Shown in pieces: positions 7,169-17,600 of a stretch of DNA of 49,884 nt. Within the stretch, counting starts at the first letter, position 1, and every line of letters starts with the position of its first letter. The notes under the pieces were generated by a model, which had not been told where the DNA came from, did not search any database, and was given only the letters and a program-made list of their open reading frames with translations. The position numbers were made by a program, and so were the translations under genes. This DNA is from Candidatus Sulfopaludibacter sp. GTDB lineage: Bacteria > Acidobacteriota > Terriglobia > Bryobacterales > Bryobacteraceae. The stretch covers positions 1-49,884 of the forward strand of contig JARLGM010000032.1 of assembly GCA_031292755.1 (NCBI GenBank), written 5' to 3'.

Positions 7169-9787
7169 ATGCCCAACCACAAGGAACAGGCGCGCATCGA
7201 AGAATCCCGCTTACGCCGCACCCACTGGAACCGCTGGGGCCCCTACCTGAGTGAACGTGCCTGGGGCACGGTGCGCGAGGATTACAGCGCCACGGGCGAT
7301 GCCTGGAATTACTTTCCTTTCGACCAGTCGCCATACCGTGCCTATCGTTGGAATGAAGACGGCATCGCGGGCATCTGCGACCGCCACCAGCGCATCTGCT
7401 TCGCACTCGCTCTCTGGAACGGCCGCGACCCGCTTCTGAAAGAGCGGCTCTTCGGACTCGGCGGCAAAGAAGGCAACCACGGCGAGGACGTGAAGGAGGC
7501 GTACTTCTACCTGGACAATACGCCCACCCACTCCTACATGAAGTATCTGTACAAGTATCCGCACGCGGCGTTCCCTTACGCCCGGTTGCGCGCCGAAAAC
7601 GCCGCCCGCACGCGCCGCGATCCGGAATTCGAACTGGCTGACACAGGCATCTTCAGCGAGGGGCGGTATTTCGATGTCTTCGTGGAGTACGCCAAAGCCA
7701 CCTGCGAGGATATCCTGATCCGCATCACCGCCATCAACCGCGGGCCGGACGCCGCGCCGCTCGACCTGCTTCCCACCCTCTGGTTTCGCAATACCTGGAG
7801 CTGGAAGGGAACTGCGCCACTGTGCGGCTTGCGCGCCGACGGCAACGCGGTGGAACTCAATGAGCCCTATTACGGCCGGCGATGGCTCCTCTGCGACGGC
7901 GCGCCGGAGTTGCTGTTCACCGAAAACGAGAGTGACAACGGCGTCCTGTGGAATACCGGGAACCGCACGCGGTTCGTCAAAGACGGCATCGCGCGGCGCG
8001 TGCTGCATGGCGATACCGCGGCCGTGAATCCCGAACTCCGCGGCACCCGGTGCGCCGCACGCTACACCATGCAGATCGCTCCGGGCCAAGCCGTGACCGT
8101 CAAACTGCGGCTGGCCGATGGCAGGCCGGTCGAGCCCTTCGGCGCGTCGTTCGACCAGACCTTCGCGGACAGGATCCAGGACGCCGACAGCTTTTACGGC
8201 AGCGTGATTCCCGCCGGCATGAGCGAAGATGGCCGGGCCATCATGCGGCAGGCATTCGCCGGCCTGCTCTGGTCCAAGCAGTTCTACCACTACGTGGTGC
8301 GCGGCTGGCTGCAGGGCGACCCAGCGTTTCCGCCTCCTCCGCCCGAGCGCCTGCTGGGGAGGAACCATGAATGGCAGCACCTTTACAATTCGGACGTCAT
8401 CTCCATGCCGGACAAATGGGAGTATCCCTGGTACGCCGCATGGGATCTGGCCTTTCACACGCTGCCTCTGGCGCTGATCGATTCGGAATTCGCCAAGGGC
8501 CAGCTTGTTCTGATGTTGCGGGAATGGTATTTGCATCCGAACGGGCAGTTGCCGGCATACGAATGGAACCTGAGCGACGTGAATCCGCCGGTGCATGCCT
8601 GGGCGGCATGGCGCGTGTACAAAATCGAAGCCAAACGGCATGGCAAACCGGACCGCAAGTTTCTACAGCGGATCTTCCACAAATTGCTTCTCAACTTCAC
8701 CTGGTGGGTGAATCGCAAGGATGCGCGGGGCCGCAACATTTTCCAGGGCGGCTTCCTGGGGCTGGACAATATCGGCGTGTTCAACCGCAGCGAGCCGCTG
8801 CCGGGCGGCGAATTCATCGAACAGGCGGACGGCACCGGATGGATGGGGATGTACTGTCTCAACCTGATGGCCATGGCGCTGGAACTGGCCAAAGAAGACC
8901 CCGCCTATGAGGACGTTGCCAGCAAGTTCTGGGAGCATTTTCTCTATATTGCGGACGCCATCACTCATCTGGGCCACGATGGGGCGGGAATGTGGGACGA
9001 GGCGGACGGCTTCTTTTACGACGTGCTGCACATGCCGGACGGACGCCATCAGCCTCTCAAGGTGCGGTCGATGGTGGGCCTGGTGCCGCTCTTCGCGGTA
9101 GAGACCATGGAGCCGCGATTGATGGATCAACTTCCCGGCTTTGCCCGGCGCATGAGCTGGTTCATCCACAACCGGCCCGACCTGACGCACAACGTGGCTT
9201 CCATGACGGTGAAGGGAAAAGGCGAGCGGCGGCTGCTTTCCATCGTCAATCCGGACCAGTTGCGGCGCATTCTGATGCGGATGCTGGACGAGCGGGAGTT
9301 TCTTTCGCCCTTCGGGATTCGCAGTCTTTCGCGCGCGTACAAGGATCGGCCTTACGTGTTCGATGGCGATAGCGTGGAATATGAACCCGGAGAGGCCACC
9401 AGCGGATTGTTTGGCGGCAATTCCAACTGGCGCGGTCCGGTGTGGCTTCCGTTGAACTATCTACTGATTGAATCGCTGCAGAAGTTCCATCACTACCTGG
9501 GCGACGACTACAAAGTGGAGTGTCCCACGGGCAGCGGGAAGCTGATGAACTTGTGGGATGTAGCGGCCGAGATCTCGCGGCGGCTGAACGGGCTGTTTTT
9601 GCGGGGTGAAGACGGGCGGCGCCCCGCCCACGGCGCGAGCGAACTGTTTCGCACGGACCCGCACTGGCGCGACCTGGTCCTGTTCTATGAGTATTTCCAC
9701 GGAGACACGGGCGAAGGGTTGGGGGCGAGTCATCAGACGGGCTGGACCGCGCTGGTGGCCAAAATGATGCAGCAGAGCGGAATTTGA
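7169..9787 (+). CDS. Glucosidase, GH63-type (MGH1-like) glycoside hydrolase
   Basis: An 872-residue protein with the full-length pattern of bacterial GH63-like glucosidases. The N-terminal part has [20 protein letters not shown] and [17 protein letters not shown]. The (alpha/alpha)6-barrel half has [16 protein letters not shown], whose Asp is at the expected general-acid position, then [37 protein letters not shown] and a C-terminal [20 protein letters not shown], whose acidic residues may include the base. No signal peptide is seen, so it is probably cytosolic and acts on oligosaccharides or glucosyl/mannosyl-glycerate-type compounds; the substrate is not determined. Catalytic assignments are from family knowledge, not from alignment. 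It converges on the permease gene, with the stops only a base apart. Confidence 0.88.
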   Translation: MPNHKEQARIEESRLRRTHWNRWGPYLSERAWGTVREDYSATGDAWNYFPFDQSPYRAYRWNEDGIAGICDRHQRICFALALWNGRDPLLKERLFGLGGKEGNHGEDVKEAYFYLDNTPTHSYMKYLYKYPHAAFPYARLRAENAARTRRDPEFELADTGIFSEGRYFDVFVEYAKATCEDILIRITAINRGPDAAPLDLLPTLWFRNTWSWKGTAPLCGLRADGNAVELNEPYYGRRWLLCDGAPELLFTENESDNGVLWNTGNRTRFVKDGIARRVLHGDTAAVNPELRGTRCAARYTMQIAPGQAVTVKLRLADGRPVEPFGASFDQTFADRIQDADSFYGSVIPAGMSEDGRAIMRQAFAGLLWSKQFYHYVVRGWLQGDPAFPPPPPERLLGRNHEWQHLYNSDVISMPDKWEYPWYAAWDLAFHTLPLALIDSEFAKGQLVLMLREWYLHPNGQLPAYEWNLSDVNPPVHAWAAWRVYKIEAKRHGKPDRKFLQRIFHKLLLNFTWWVNRKDARGRNIFQGGFLGLDNIGVFNRSEPLPGGEFIEQADGTGWMGMYCLNLMAMALELAKEDPAYEDVASKFWEHFLYIADAITHLGHDGAGMWDEADGFFYDVLHMPDGRHQPLKVRSMVGLVPLFAVETMEPRLMDQLPGFARRMSWFIHNRPDLTHNVASMTVKGKGERRLLSIVNPDQLRRILMRMLDEREFLSPFGIRSLSRAYKDRPYVFDGDSVEYEPGEATSGLFGGNSNWRGPVWLPLNYLLIESLQKFHHYLGDDYKVECPTGSGKLMNLWDVAAEISRRLNGLFLRGEDGRRPAHGASELFRTDPHWRDLVLFYEYFHGDTGEGLGASHQTGWTALVAKMMQQSGI

Positions 9788-9788
9788 G

Positions 9789-12245
9789 TCATTCGCAGCG
9801 GAGCGCCACGATGGGGTCGATGCGGGCGGCCCGCCGTGCCGGTATATAGCTGGCGAGCAGCGCCACCAGGAGAAGCAGCAAAGACACGCCTCCCAGCACC
9901 ACGGGATCGAGCGGCCGCACCTGGTAGAGCATTCCGGTGAGCAGCCGTGTGAGTCCGGCGGAACCCGCCACGCCGGCCACAAGACCCACCAGCACCCATG
10001 CCATGCTGCCGTTCACCATCAGGCGGAGCACGTCCATGGTTCCCGCGCCCAGCGCCATGCGAATGCCGATTTCATGGGTTCGCTGCGCCACCGAATGTCC
10101 CACCACGCCCACGATGCCGACCGCTGCCAGCACCAGGGCCAGAACCGAGAAGACGCTGAGCAGGAGCATGGGCAGACGCCGGGAGCCGGTGGAGTTATGG
10201 ACCACGTCCTCCATGGTTTCGATGCCGGACACGGGTGAGTCGGGCAGAATACCGGCGAGCGCTTTCCGGACCGGAACGCCGTAGCTGCCCGGCGTGCCGA
10301 TGGAGCGGACGACGATTGTCATCACGGGCCAGCCGGCCTGCGGGTACGGCCGGAAGAATTGCCGGCGCACGGGAGCGTCGAGGCCCAGGTAATGCACATC
10401 GCCCACCACGCCCACCACCGTGAGGCGCGGCCCGTTCGATCCACCCAGACGGATGGCCCGGCCGACCGGATCTTCGCTGGGCCAAAAATCATGAGCCATC
10501 TTTTCGTTGATGACGATCGCTCCGGGCGCGTTCAGGGTGTCCTGAAAGGTGAACTCGCGCCCTTTCAGAACGGGGATGCCCATGGTGCGGAAGTAGTTCG
10601 GGCAGGCGACGGTGTAACTGGCGCCCGGCATATGGCCGGGATCGGCCGCCGGGCGGCCTTCAATCTGGAAAGCGCGGCCCGCGTTGCCCCGAAACGGCAA
10701 GTGGGCAATGGCGCCTACGGACACAACGCCAGGGATCGCACCGGCGTGTTCCTGGATGTCCTGGCAAAAACGCGGCAGACCCGGAGGACCCACATAGATT
10801 TCTTCCTGGGGGACCGATATCCCCATAGTGAGCACGTTCCTGGGATTCAGGCCGGGGTCCACGCCCAGGAGCCGGGTCATGCTTTTGACCATCAGGCCGG
10901 CGCCCGAAAGCACCACCAACGCCAGCGCCACCTCCGATGCCACCAGCACCTGGCGCAGGCGGTTGTGGCCGCCGGTACCGGCGGTTCGCCCGCCTTCCTT
11001 GAGCGGTTCGTTCACGTTGGTGCGCAAAGCCGCGACGGCAGGCGCCACGCCGAACAGCAGGCCGGTCAGGCCGGAGAGGAGCAGGGCAAATGCAAACACG
11101 CGGCCATCCATCGCGAGGGAATCGATCTGTCGCAGAGGCAGGTCGAGGCTTTCCAGCTTGAGAGCATAGAACAAGAGCCTGGTACTCGCGGCGGCAACCA
11201 GCAAACCGGCCGCGCCGCCCGCCAGCGCCAGCAGGCCGTTTTCGGTGAGTAACTGGCGCGCGATGCGGGGTGCCCGCGCACCCAGCGCCAGCCGGATGGC
11301 GAACTCCTTCTGCCGCCCTGCCCCGCGCGCCAGCAGCAGGTTCGCCACGTTGACGCACGCGATCAATAGCACAAACGCCACGGCGGCCAGCAGCGTCAGC
11401 ATGGTGGTGCGAATCCCGGTCATGCCGAAATCGGCCAGCGGAGCCACGGTGGCGCCCATGTCGGGATCTTCCTTGGGGTATTGTGCGGCGATGTTTTTGC
11501 CTACCGCCTCCATCTCTGCTTTCGCCTGACCCACGCTGACCCCGGGCTTCAAACGGGCGATCGAGATAAAGCTGTTGTCGCCGCGCCCGTAGTCGGTCTT
11601 GGTGTACCCCACGGGAACCCAGAGCCGGCGCGGCCCGCTCCAGAATTGCCATTCGAACTCGCGCGGCATCACGCCGATCACGGTGAAATCGGCGCCATCC
11701 ATGCGGATGGTCTTGCCCACCAGGAGAGGATCGCCGTCATAGCGCGACTTCCACAGTCCGTAGCTCAGAACGACTTCGCGATCCCTGCCCAGCATCTCTT
11801 CCTCGGGCAGGAACGTGCGGCCCAGAAGGGGCTTCACCCCCAGCACGGAGAAGAAACCCGCCGAAACGCGCAGTCCGGAGACCTGTTCGGCCTCCTGCGA
11901 ACGGTTCACGGGCGAGAGGTTGTACCCTCTGCCGGCGGAATCGAAGATGGCCATGGACTCAAAGGAACGGCTCTGCCGCTGGAAATCCCAGAAGTTCGGC
12001 GCGGAGACGATGTTCCAATTGTCCGGGCCCTTTCCGAAAGTCTCCCATACCAGCACCAGGCGGTTCGCCCCAGGATACGGAAGCGGCTTCAACAGCGTGT
12101 TATTGATCACGCTGAAGATGGTGGTATTGGCGCCGATTCCCAGCGCCAGCGTCAACAGGGCCACCAGCACGAAGCCCCGGTTTCGCCTCAGATTTCGCAA
12201 ACCATACCTGAGGTCCTGCACCAGATCTCGCATCACCTGCCTCAA
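9789..12245 (-). CDS. ABC transporter permease, ADOP type (MacB/FtsX-like)
   Basis: An 818-residue inner-membrane protein with two consecutive MacB-PCD/FtsX units. The first begins MRDLVQDLRYGLRNLRRNRG and the membrane segment TLALGIGANTTIFSV. FtsX-type helices follow the first periplasmic domain (LLAAVAFVLLIACVNVANLL), and the second half repeats this order, ending YIPARRAARIDPIVALR. This duplicated permease without its own ATPase is characteristic of acidobacterial ADOP proteins. The permease-prefix domain seen in the paralog at 36238 is missing. No ATPase or membrane-fusion gene is adjacent. An in-frame ATG at 12233 is a likely alternative start, with GAGG just upstream. Divergent from the VWFA gene. 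Confidence 0.92.
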   Translation of the reverse strand: MRQVMRDLVQDLRYGLRNLRRNRGFVLVALLTLALGIGANTTIFSVINNTLLKPLPYPGANRLVLVWETFGKGPDNWNIVSAPNFWDFQRQSRSFESMAIFDSAGRGYNLSPVNRSQEAEQVSGLRVSAGFFSVLGVKPLLGRTFLPEEEMLGRDREVVLSYGLWKSRYDGDPLLVGKTIRMDGADFTVIGVMPREFEWQFWSGPRRLWVPVGYTKTDYGRGDNSFISIARLKPGVSVGQAKAEMEAVGKNIAAQYPKEDPDMGATVAPLADFGMTGIRTTMLTLLAAVAFVLLIACVNVANLLLARGAGRQKEFAIRLALGARAPRIARQLLTENGLLALAGGAAGLLVAAASTRLLFYALKLESLDLPLRQIDSLAMDGRVFAFALLLSGLTGLLFGVAPAVAALRTNVNEPLKEGGRTAGTGGHNRLRQVLVASEVALALVVLSGAGLMVKSMTRLLGVDPGLNPRNVLTMGISVPQEEIYVGPPGLPRFCQDIQEHAGAIPGVVSVGAIAHLPFRGNAGRAFQIEGRPAADPGHMPGASYTVACPNYFRTMGIPVLKGREFTFQDTLNAPGAIVINEKMAHDFWPSEDPVGRAIRLGGSNGPRLTVVGVVGDVHYLGLDAPVRRQFFRPYPQAGWPVMTIVVRSIGTPGSYGVPVRKALAGILPDSPVSGIETMEDVVHNSTGSRRLPMLLLSVFSVLALVLAAVGIVGVVGHSVAQRTHEIGIRMALGAGTMDVLRLMVNGSMAWVLVGLVAGVAGSAGLTRLLTGMLYQVRPLDPVVLGGVSLLLLLVALLASYIPARRAARIDPIVALRCE

Positions 12246-12487
12246 ACCTTCAGAGATTACTACTGGCGGCGGGAGGAAAGGTTAGCAACGAGGCCGCTGA
12301 AATTCTCCAAGATTGGCGAAGATGGGAACTCGCCAGCGGTTCACGGCGCTCCGCGTACCTCCCCTTCATGCCTGCTCAACAGCCGGAGCCAACGCCGGCC
12401 ACCCCCAAAGTGGTTAAGCACCCAGCCGCGGAGGCGCGTGGCGCTGCCAGGGAGTAAGCGCTGTACAATACTTTCAAAGGTTGTCTA

Positions 12488-13456
12488 ATGTGTGTGCGCC
12501 GCATCGCCGGTTGTTCGCTGCTGTCCACCACCGCCGTCGTCATCGCCCTGTTTGGACAGGCCGGCATCACTCCGCGCGCGAAGCCTGTCGCCGAGGCGGC
12601 CAAGCTTCCCGCGGCGAATATCCGGATCGATTCCAACCTGGTCCTGGTGCCCGTCTCCGTCTGCGACCCCATGAACCGTCCGGTCACCGGCCTGGAGAAA
12701 GAGCACTTCAAGATCCTTGACGATAAAGTCGAGCAGACCATCACCCACTTCGCCATGGACGACGAACCGCTGGCGGTCGGCCTGGTCTTTGATATCAGCG
12801 GCAGTATGTCGAACAAGCTGCGAAGGTCCCGTGCGGCCGCAGCCGCTTTTTTCCGCACCGCCAATCCCGAGGATGAGTTCTTCCTGGTGGAGTTCAACGA
12901 TCAGCCGAAACTGGTCGTGCCCCTCACCCGCAGTTACGAAGACATTCAGAACCAGCTCACCTTCGCCCAATCCAAGGGGCGAACGGCGCTCCTCGACGCA
13001 ATTTTTCTCGCGCTCCACGAAATGAAGAACACCAAAATGCAGCGCAAGGCGCTCCTCATCATCTCCGATGGTGGCGACAACTGCAGCCGCTACACCGAGA
13101 GCGAAGTGCGCAACCGCGTTCGCGAGAGCGACGTGCTCATCTACGCCATGGGTATTTTCGAGCCAGACGGCTCGCGCGGGCGTTCGCCGGAAGAGGCCGG
13201 CGGACCGGGCCTGCTCAGCGATATTTGCGAACAGACCGGCGGACGCCACCTGCCCGTGGACGACTTGGCCGAAATGCCCGACATCGCCGCTAAAATCGGA
13301 ATCGAACTCCGTAACCGCTACGTCATCGGTTACACCCCCACCGACGCCCAACGCGACGGACGATACCATCATGTTCAGGTTAAGGTGGTGCCCCCGCACG
13401 GCCTCCCCGCCCTCCGCGCCTACTGGCGCCTGGGCTATTACGCCCCGTCAAAATGA
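12488..13456 (+). CDS. VWFA-related domain protein, exported
   Basis: A 322-residue protein with an N-terminal hydrophobic segment suggesting export (residues 5-25). An SNLVLVPVSVCD lead-in is followed by a von Willebrand A domain. The MIDAS metal site starts with DISGSMS (Asp 102, Ser 104, Ser 106), and later GRTALLDAI and ISDGGDN supply the other expected positions. It ends NRYVIGYTPTDAQRDGRYH and VKVVPPHGLPALRAYWRLGYYAP, the layout of the VWFA-related acidobacterial domain family. The role is probably protein binding outside the membrane; partners are unknown. A TACAAT box about 20 bases before the start and AAAGG before the ATG support the start. Confidence 0.88.
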   Translation: MCVRRIAGCSLLSTTAVVIALFGQAGITPRAKPVAEAAKLPAANIRIDSNLVLVPVSVCDPMNRPVTGLEKEHFKILDDKVEQTITHFAMDDEPLAVGLVFDISGSMSNKLRRSRAAAAAFFRTANPEDEFFLVEFNDQPKLVVPLTRSYEDIQNQLTFAQSKGRTALLDAIFLALHEMKNTKMQRKALLIISDGGDNCSRYTESEVRNRVRESDVLIYAMGIFEPDGSRGRSPEEAGGPGLLSDICEQTGGRHLPVDDLAEMPDIAAKIGIELRNRYVIGYTPTDAQRDGRYHHVQVKVVPPHGLPALRAYWRLGYYAPSK

Positions 13457-13767
13457 CCTTTCAGCATCCGCCCGGGCTGTGGACGGAAGAAGTTCTGTAA
13501 GTTGTAGTGCTGTTATACAGTACTAACCAACAAACCGAGCGAGCCCAGCAGGGTAATCATGTTTACTTTCCAATAGCTTACGAGGAATCTCCCGAAGTGG
13601 AGCTACTGATATTCCCCCCGGAACTTCCTCAAGTCGGTACCGTAATGCCCATTATCCCTTGACTGCAAGCAGTCCGGTCTCCTAAACTGGTCCCAGCCGG
13701 AGTATGCGCAACGTAATAGCCTCTGGTAGGATGGTCGCTAAAGCCATGGCCCGGATCGGAGAAGATA
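13457..13767. other. Intergenic stretch without a gene
   Basis: About 310 bases between the VWFA gene and the PEP-CTERM gene. I see no credible coding frame. It contains a candidate promoter (listed separately) and a short GACTG-CAAG-CAGTC hairpin at 13661-13674 overlapping that promoter's -35 end. No terminator with a T-tract was found. Confidence 0.6.
13659..13688 (+). promoter_or_regulatory. Candidate promoter of the PEP-CTERM gene
   Basis: TTGACT (13659-13664) and TAAACT (13683-13688) are 18 bases apart, placing a start near 13695 and a leader of about 70 bases before the ATG at 13768. The -35 box overlaps an inverted repeat (13661-13674) that could bind a regulator. No convincing sigma-54 -24/-12 element, common for PEP-CTERM genes in some phyla, was seen. 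Confidence 0.4.
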
Positions 13768-14568
13768 ATGTCAACGCATAACCCTTCACTTCGGGGAGTC
13801 CTTCACCTGCTGGTGGCGGCTGCACTAGGATCGGTCGCAGCCCATGCCAGTATCCTGAATTATTACGTTGACGTTTTTGCTAACGGAGCCTTAGGCACCA
13901 CCACTGCCACCACAACCAATCCGGCGTCCGCCTCGCAACTGGGGCCAGGAACCTCGGCCTCGGTCCTGATCCCGAAGCTGAATCAACTGTCCGATCCCAA
14001 TCCCGGCGAAATGTATATCCTCACGGGTGTCCAGTTGACGTTGAGTTGGGTCTCGAGCGGCACCGTACAGGTTTCGAATCTCGATTGCCTATTCGGTATA
14101 GGCTCATGCCCACCTGTAGATATTCCGTTTACGTCGGCATCTTCCAACGTGCCCTTAACGCTGACCCTTGGGGGTGTGACAGTGAACGCACCGGGAGTGG
14201 CAGGGCCCGTTTCCGGTACGGCGAAGAATTCTACCGATGGTGGCCCAGTCAATAGCTTCGCGGGACAGCACGGCAGTGGTAGCACGGGAAATCCCGTTGG
14301 AAACCTGGCCCTTTTCGAGGGCTTTGGCAATTCCACGATCAGTGGCAACGTTTCAAACGGCTCACAGGCCTACAGCGGGACCGCTGGTGCCGGATATCCT
14401 CCGGCTCTGTCGTTTGGCGGCACCTCGACGACGGGTGCCGTCTTACAAGTGCAATATACCTACACACAAGCCCAGATTCCGGTTCCAGAACCTACGTCGA
14501 TGGCCCTGATCGGTTCCGCGATGCTAGGGTTTGGACTTCTGCTGCGCCGCCGGGCAATCAAACGCTAA
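13768..14568 (+). CDS. PEP-CTERM sorting domain protein
   Basis: A 266-residue exported protein. The N-terminal signal region (about residues 7-27, LRGVLHLLVAAALGSVAAHA) is followed by a Thr/Ser/Gly/Asn-rich, low-charge body, and it ends in the tripartite PEP-CTERM signal: VPEPTS, a hydrophobic helix (MALIGSAMLGFGLLL) and RRRAIKR. In the known system the exosortase EpsH/XrtA recognises this tail, and such proteins go to the cell surface or exopolysaccharide. No exosortase, PrsK/PrsR or exopolysaccharide gene is in the window. The body has no recognisable catalytic motif. Two Cys residues near 106-112 (DCLFGIGSCPP) could form a disulfide. Confidence 0.9.
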   Translation: MSTHNPSLRGVLHLLVAAALGSVAAHASILNYYVDVFANGALGTTTATTTNPASASQLGPGTSASVLIPKLNQLSDPNPGEMYILTGVQLTLSWVSSGTVQVSNLDCLFGIGSCPPVDIPFTSASSNVPLTLTLGGVTVNAPGVAGPVSGTAKNSTDGGPVNSFAGQHGSGSTGNPVGNLALFEGFGNSTISGNVSNGSQAYSGTAGAGYPPALSFGGTSTTGAVLQVQYTYTQAQIPVPEPTSMALIGSAMLGFGLLLRRRAIKR

Positions 14569-14656
14569 CGCCGGCACTTCAAGTCAAGCGATAGGTGGAG
14601 ATTCTATCGGAATGTCCTTGGGCCCTCCGATTTCCTCAACGGCACGGACCGGCGAT

Positions 14657-17600
14657 TCAGCGGATCGTTCGGCCGCTACGCCGTAGATCCAGCGTAAACG
14701 GAAACTCGGGATTGTCCTCCAGCGGCGGCACTCCCATCACGCCGGAGGTGTGGCCGGTATCCTGAAACCGGGCCAGACGGCGGCTCTCTGCTTCTTGCGC
14801 GTTGACGGGAAACTGCTCATTCGCGCGTCCACCGGGGTGCGCGACGTGATACGTGCAGCCCCCGATAGCGCGTCCGGTCCAGGTGTCTACGATATCGAAG
14901 ACCAGAGGCGTATGTACCGGGATATTCGGGTGCAGACAGGATGGCGGCTGCCAGGCGCGATAGCGCACCCCGGCTACAAAGTCGCCGCAATTTTCCGTAG
15001 CATGGAGCGGCACGCGGCGGCCATTGCAGGCCACCACGAAGCGCTCACCCGACATGCCACTCACTTTGACCTGCAGTCGCTCCACCGATGAATCCACGTT
15101 GCGGGCGGTCGCGCTCCCGGAGACTTCTTCACCGAGCACGTGCCACGGCTCCAGAGCGTGCCGCAATTCGAGTTGGACACCCTGCCGGACCACGGAACCG
15201 ATCTGCGGAAAGCGGAACTCGAAGTGTGGGGCGAACCACTCCGCCTGGAATTCGAACCCCGCCTCGCGAAGATCAGCCATCACGTTTTTCCAATCGAGCT
15301 GAACAAAGTGCGGCAGCATGAAACGGTCGTGCAGCGCAGTCCCCCACCAAACCAGTTCCCGGCGGTACGGCGTTTCCCAGAAATGCGCCGTCAGCGCCCG
15401 CACCAGCAGTTGTTGCGTAAGGCTCATCTGCGCATGCGGAGGCATCTCAAAAGCGCGCAACTCCACCAACCCGAGCCGCGATCCGGATGAGTCAGGCGAG
15501 TAGAGTTTATCGATGCAGAACTCGGCGCGATGCGTGTTTCCTGCGAGGTCGGTGAGGAGATGCCGGAACACGCGATCGGCCAGCCAAAGAGGTCCCGCGG
15601 GAGCCCCTTTGTCTGGGATCTGGTCGAACGCGATTTCCAATTCGTAGATGGAATCCGTGCGCGCCTCGTCCACTCGCGGGTGTTGACTGGTGGGACCGAT
15701 GAACAGCCCCGAGAGCAGATAGGAAAGGGATGGATGATTGTGCCAGTAGCCGATCAAGCTTCGCAGCAGATCGGGACGCCGCAGAAACGGACTGTCTTCC
15801 GGAGTCGGTCCTCCCAATACGACGTGATTTCCGCCGCCCGTCCCGGAGTGCTGTCCATCCAACATGAATTTTTCGGTGCCCAACCGGCTCTGGCGCGCCA
15901 GTTCGTAGAGCGTGGTCGTGTTGGTGGTAAGTTCGTCCCAGGATGCCGCCGGGTGAATGTTGACTTCGATGACGCCGGGATCGGGCGTCACCTTCAATAC
16001 GTTGATCCGGACATCGCTGGGCGGAGTATACCCTTCCAGAAGCACCGGCATCCCAAGGTAAGCGGCAGTATCTTCAATGGCAGCCACCAGATCCAGATAA
16101 TCGCGGATATGCTCAACCGGCGGCATGAAGACGTGCAGTTTGCCCTGGCGGGATTCCGCGCAGATGGCGGGTCGGGTAATCCACGCTGCCGATTCGCCCT
16201 TCTCCGGAGGTTGTGCGTGGGCAACGTTCAGCACGTCGGCAACAGAGGGCGCGTCGAACAGATATCTCTTGCGCTCCGGCTTTGCCGGAAGGCGAGTGCG
16301 TTTAGTAAATGGATCCGGGTCGTAGGAGTAGAGAACATCTTCCGGTTTCGTCCAGGGCAGGGATTCCAATGGTAGCCGGTAGCCCATCGCCGAATCGCCC
16401 GGAACCAGAAACATCTCTTTGGAGGCCAGAAACCAAGGCTGGCTGGTCCAACCCGGCTCCCCTGAACCGGTGGTGACGGGTCGCAACGGCAGTACACATC
16501 CTACAGGCTGTCCTAAGCCCTGTTCGAAAACCTGCGCCACGCGGCTGCGCTCGAGCGGGTCTGCGATTTTGGGATCCAGCGGATCGACGTTCACCGGCAA
16601 CTTCCGTTCCTTCCAAAGGTAATAGAACACATCTTCGTATCCGGTCATGATGAAGGCCGGGTCTACCTGGAGGCGGCGGCTGAGCGCCTCAAGAAAGCGG
16701 CGCGCATGCTCCGCCGTGTACCCGTAGTCCTTGCCGTCTTCCGCGATGAGGCCGGCATCCTCCCAAATGGGGACTTGGTCTTTCCGCCAGAAGCATCCGA
16801 ATGCCCAGCGCGGGAGAGGTTCGCCGGGATACCACTTGCCCTGGCCGAAATGCAGTAATCCTTGGGGCGCGAAGCGGCGCCCCAGCCTGCCCAGCAGTTC
16901 GACCGCGCGCTGCCGCTTTGCCGGCCCCAATGCGGCGGTCGTCCATTCGGGCCCGTCGACGTCGTCGAGCGATACGAAAGTCGGTTCGCCGCCCATGGTA
17001 AACCGAACGTCCCCGGCACGCAGGTCGGCGTCCACCTGATGGCCGAGTTTTTCGATTTCCCGCCACTGTTGCTCGCTGTACGGCTTGGTCACGCGCGGCG
17101 ATTCGTAAATTCGCCGCACCGTCATTTCGTGCCGGAACTCCGTATTGCACGGGTCGAGCAGACCGGAAACCGGCGCCGCGCTGCTAGCGTCCGGAGTGCA
17201 TGCCAGCGGGATGTGTCCCTCGCCCGCGAGCAGGCCGGACGTAGGATCGAACCCCACCCAGCCGGCGCCCGGAAGATAGGCTTCGGCCCATGCGTGCAAG
17301 TCCGTGAAATCGGCGGTTGGTCCGGATGGTCCTTCGAGCGGCTTGACATCGGCGACAAGCTGAATCAGATAACCGGACACAAAGCGCGCCGCCAGCCCTA
17401 GGCGGCGCATGATCTGGACCAGCAGCCAGGCTGAATCGCGGCAGGAGCCGGTGCGCAGCGTGAGAGTGTCCTCGCAGGACTGCACCCCAGGCTCCATGCG
17501 GATTACGTAGCCAATCTCGCTCTGTACCATTTGATTCAGGGCGACCAGAAAATCCATGGTGCGCTGGGGCTGGCGCGGCACCTTCGCGAGAAAGGCCGAA

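Noticed and set aside
13661..13674. Rho-independent terminator after the VWFA gene
   Set aside because: The stem is only 5-6 bp and no T-tract follows; it overlaps a promoter instead.
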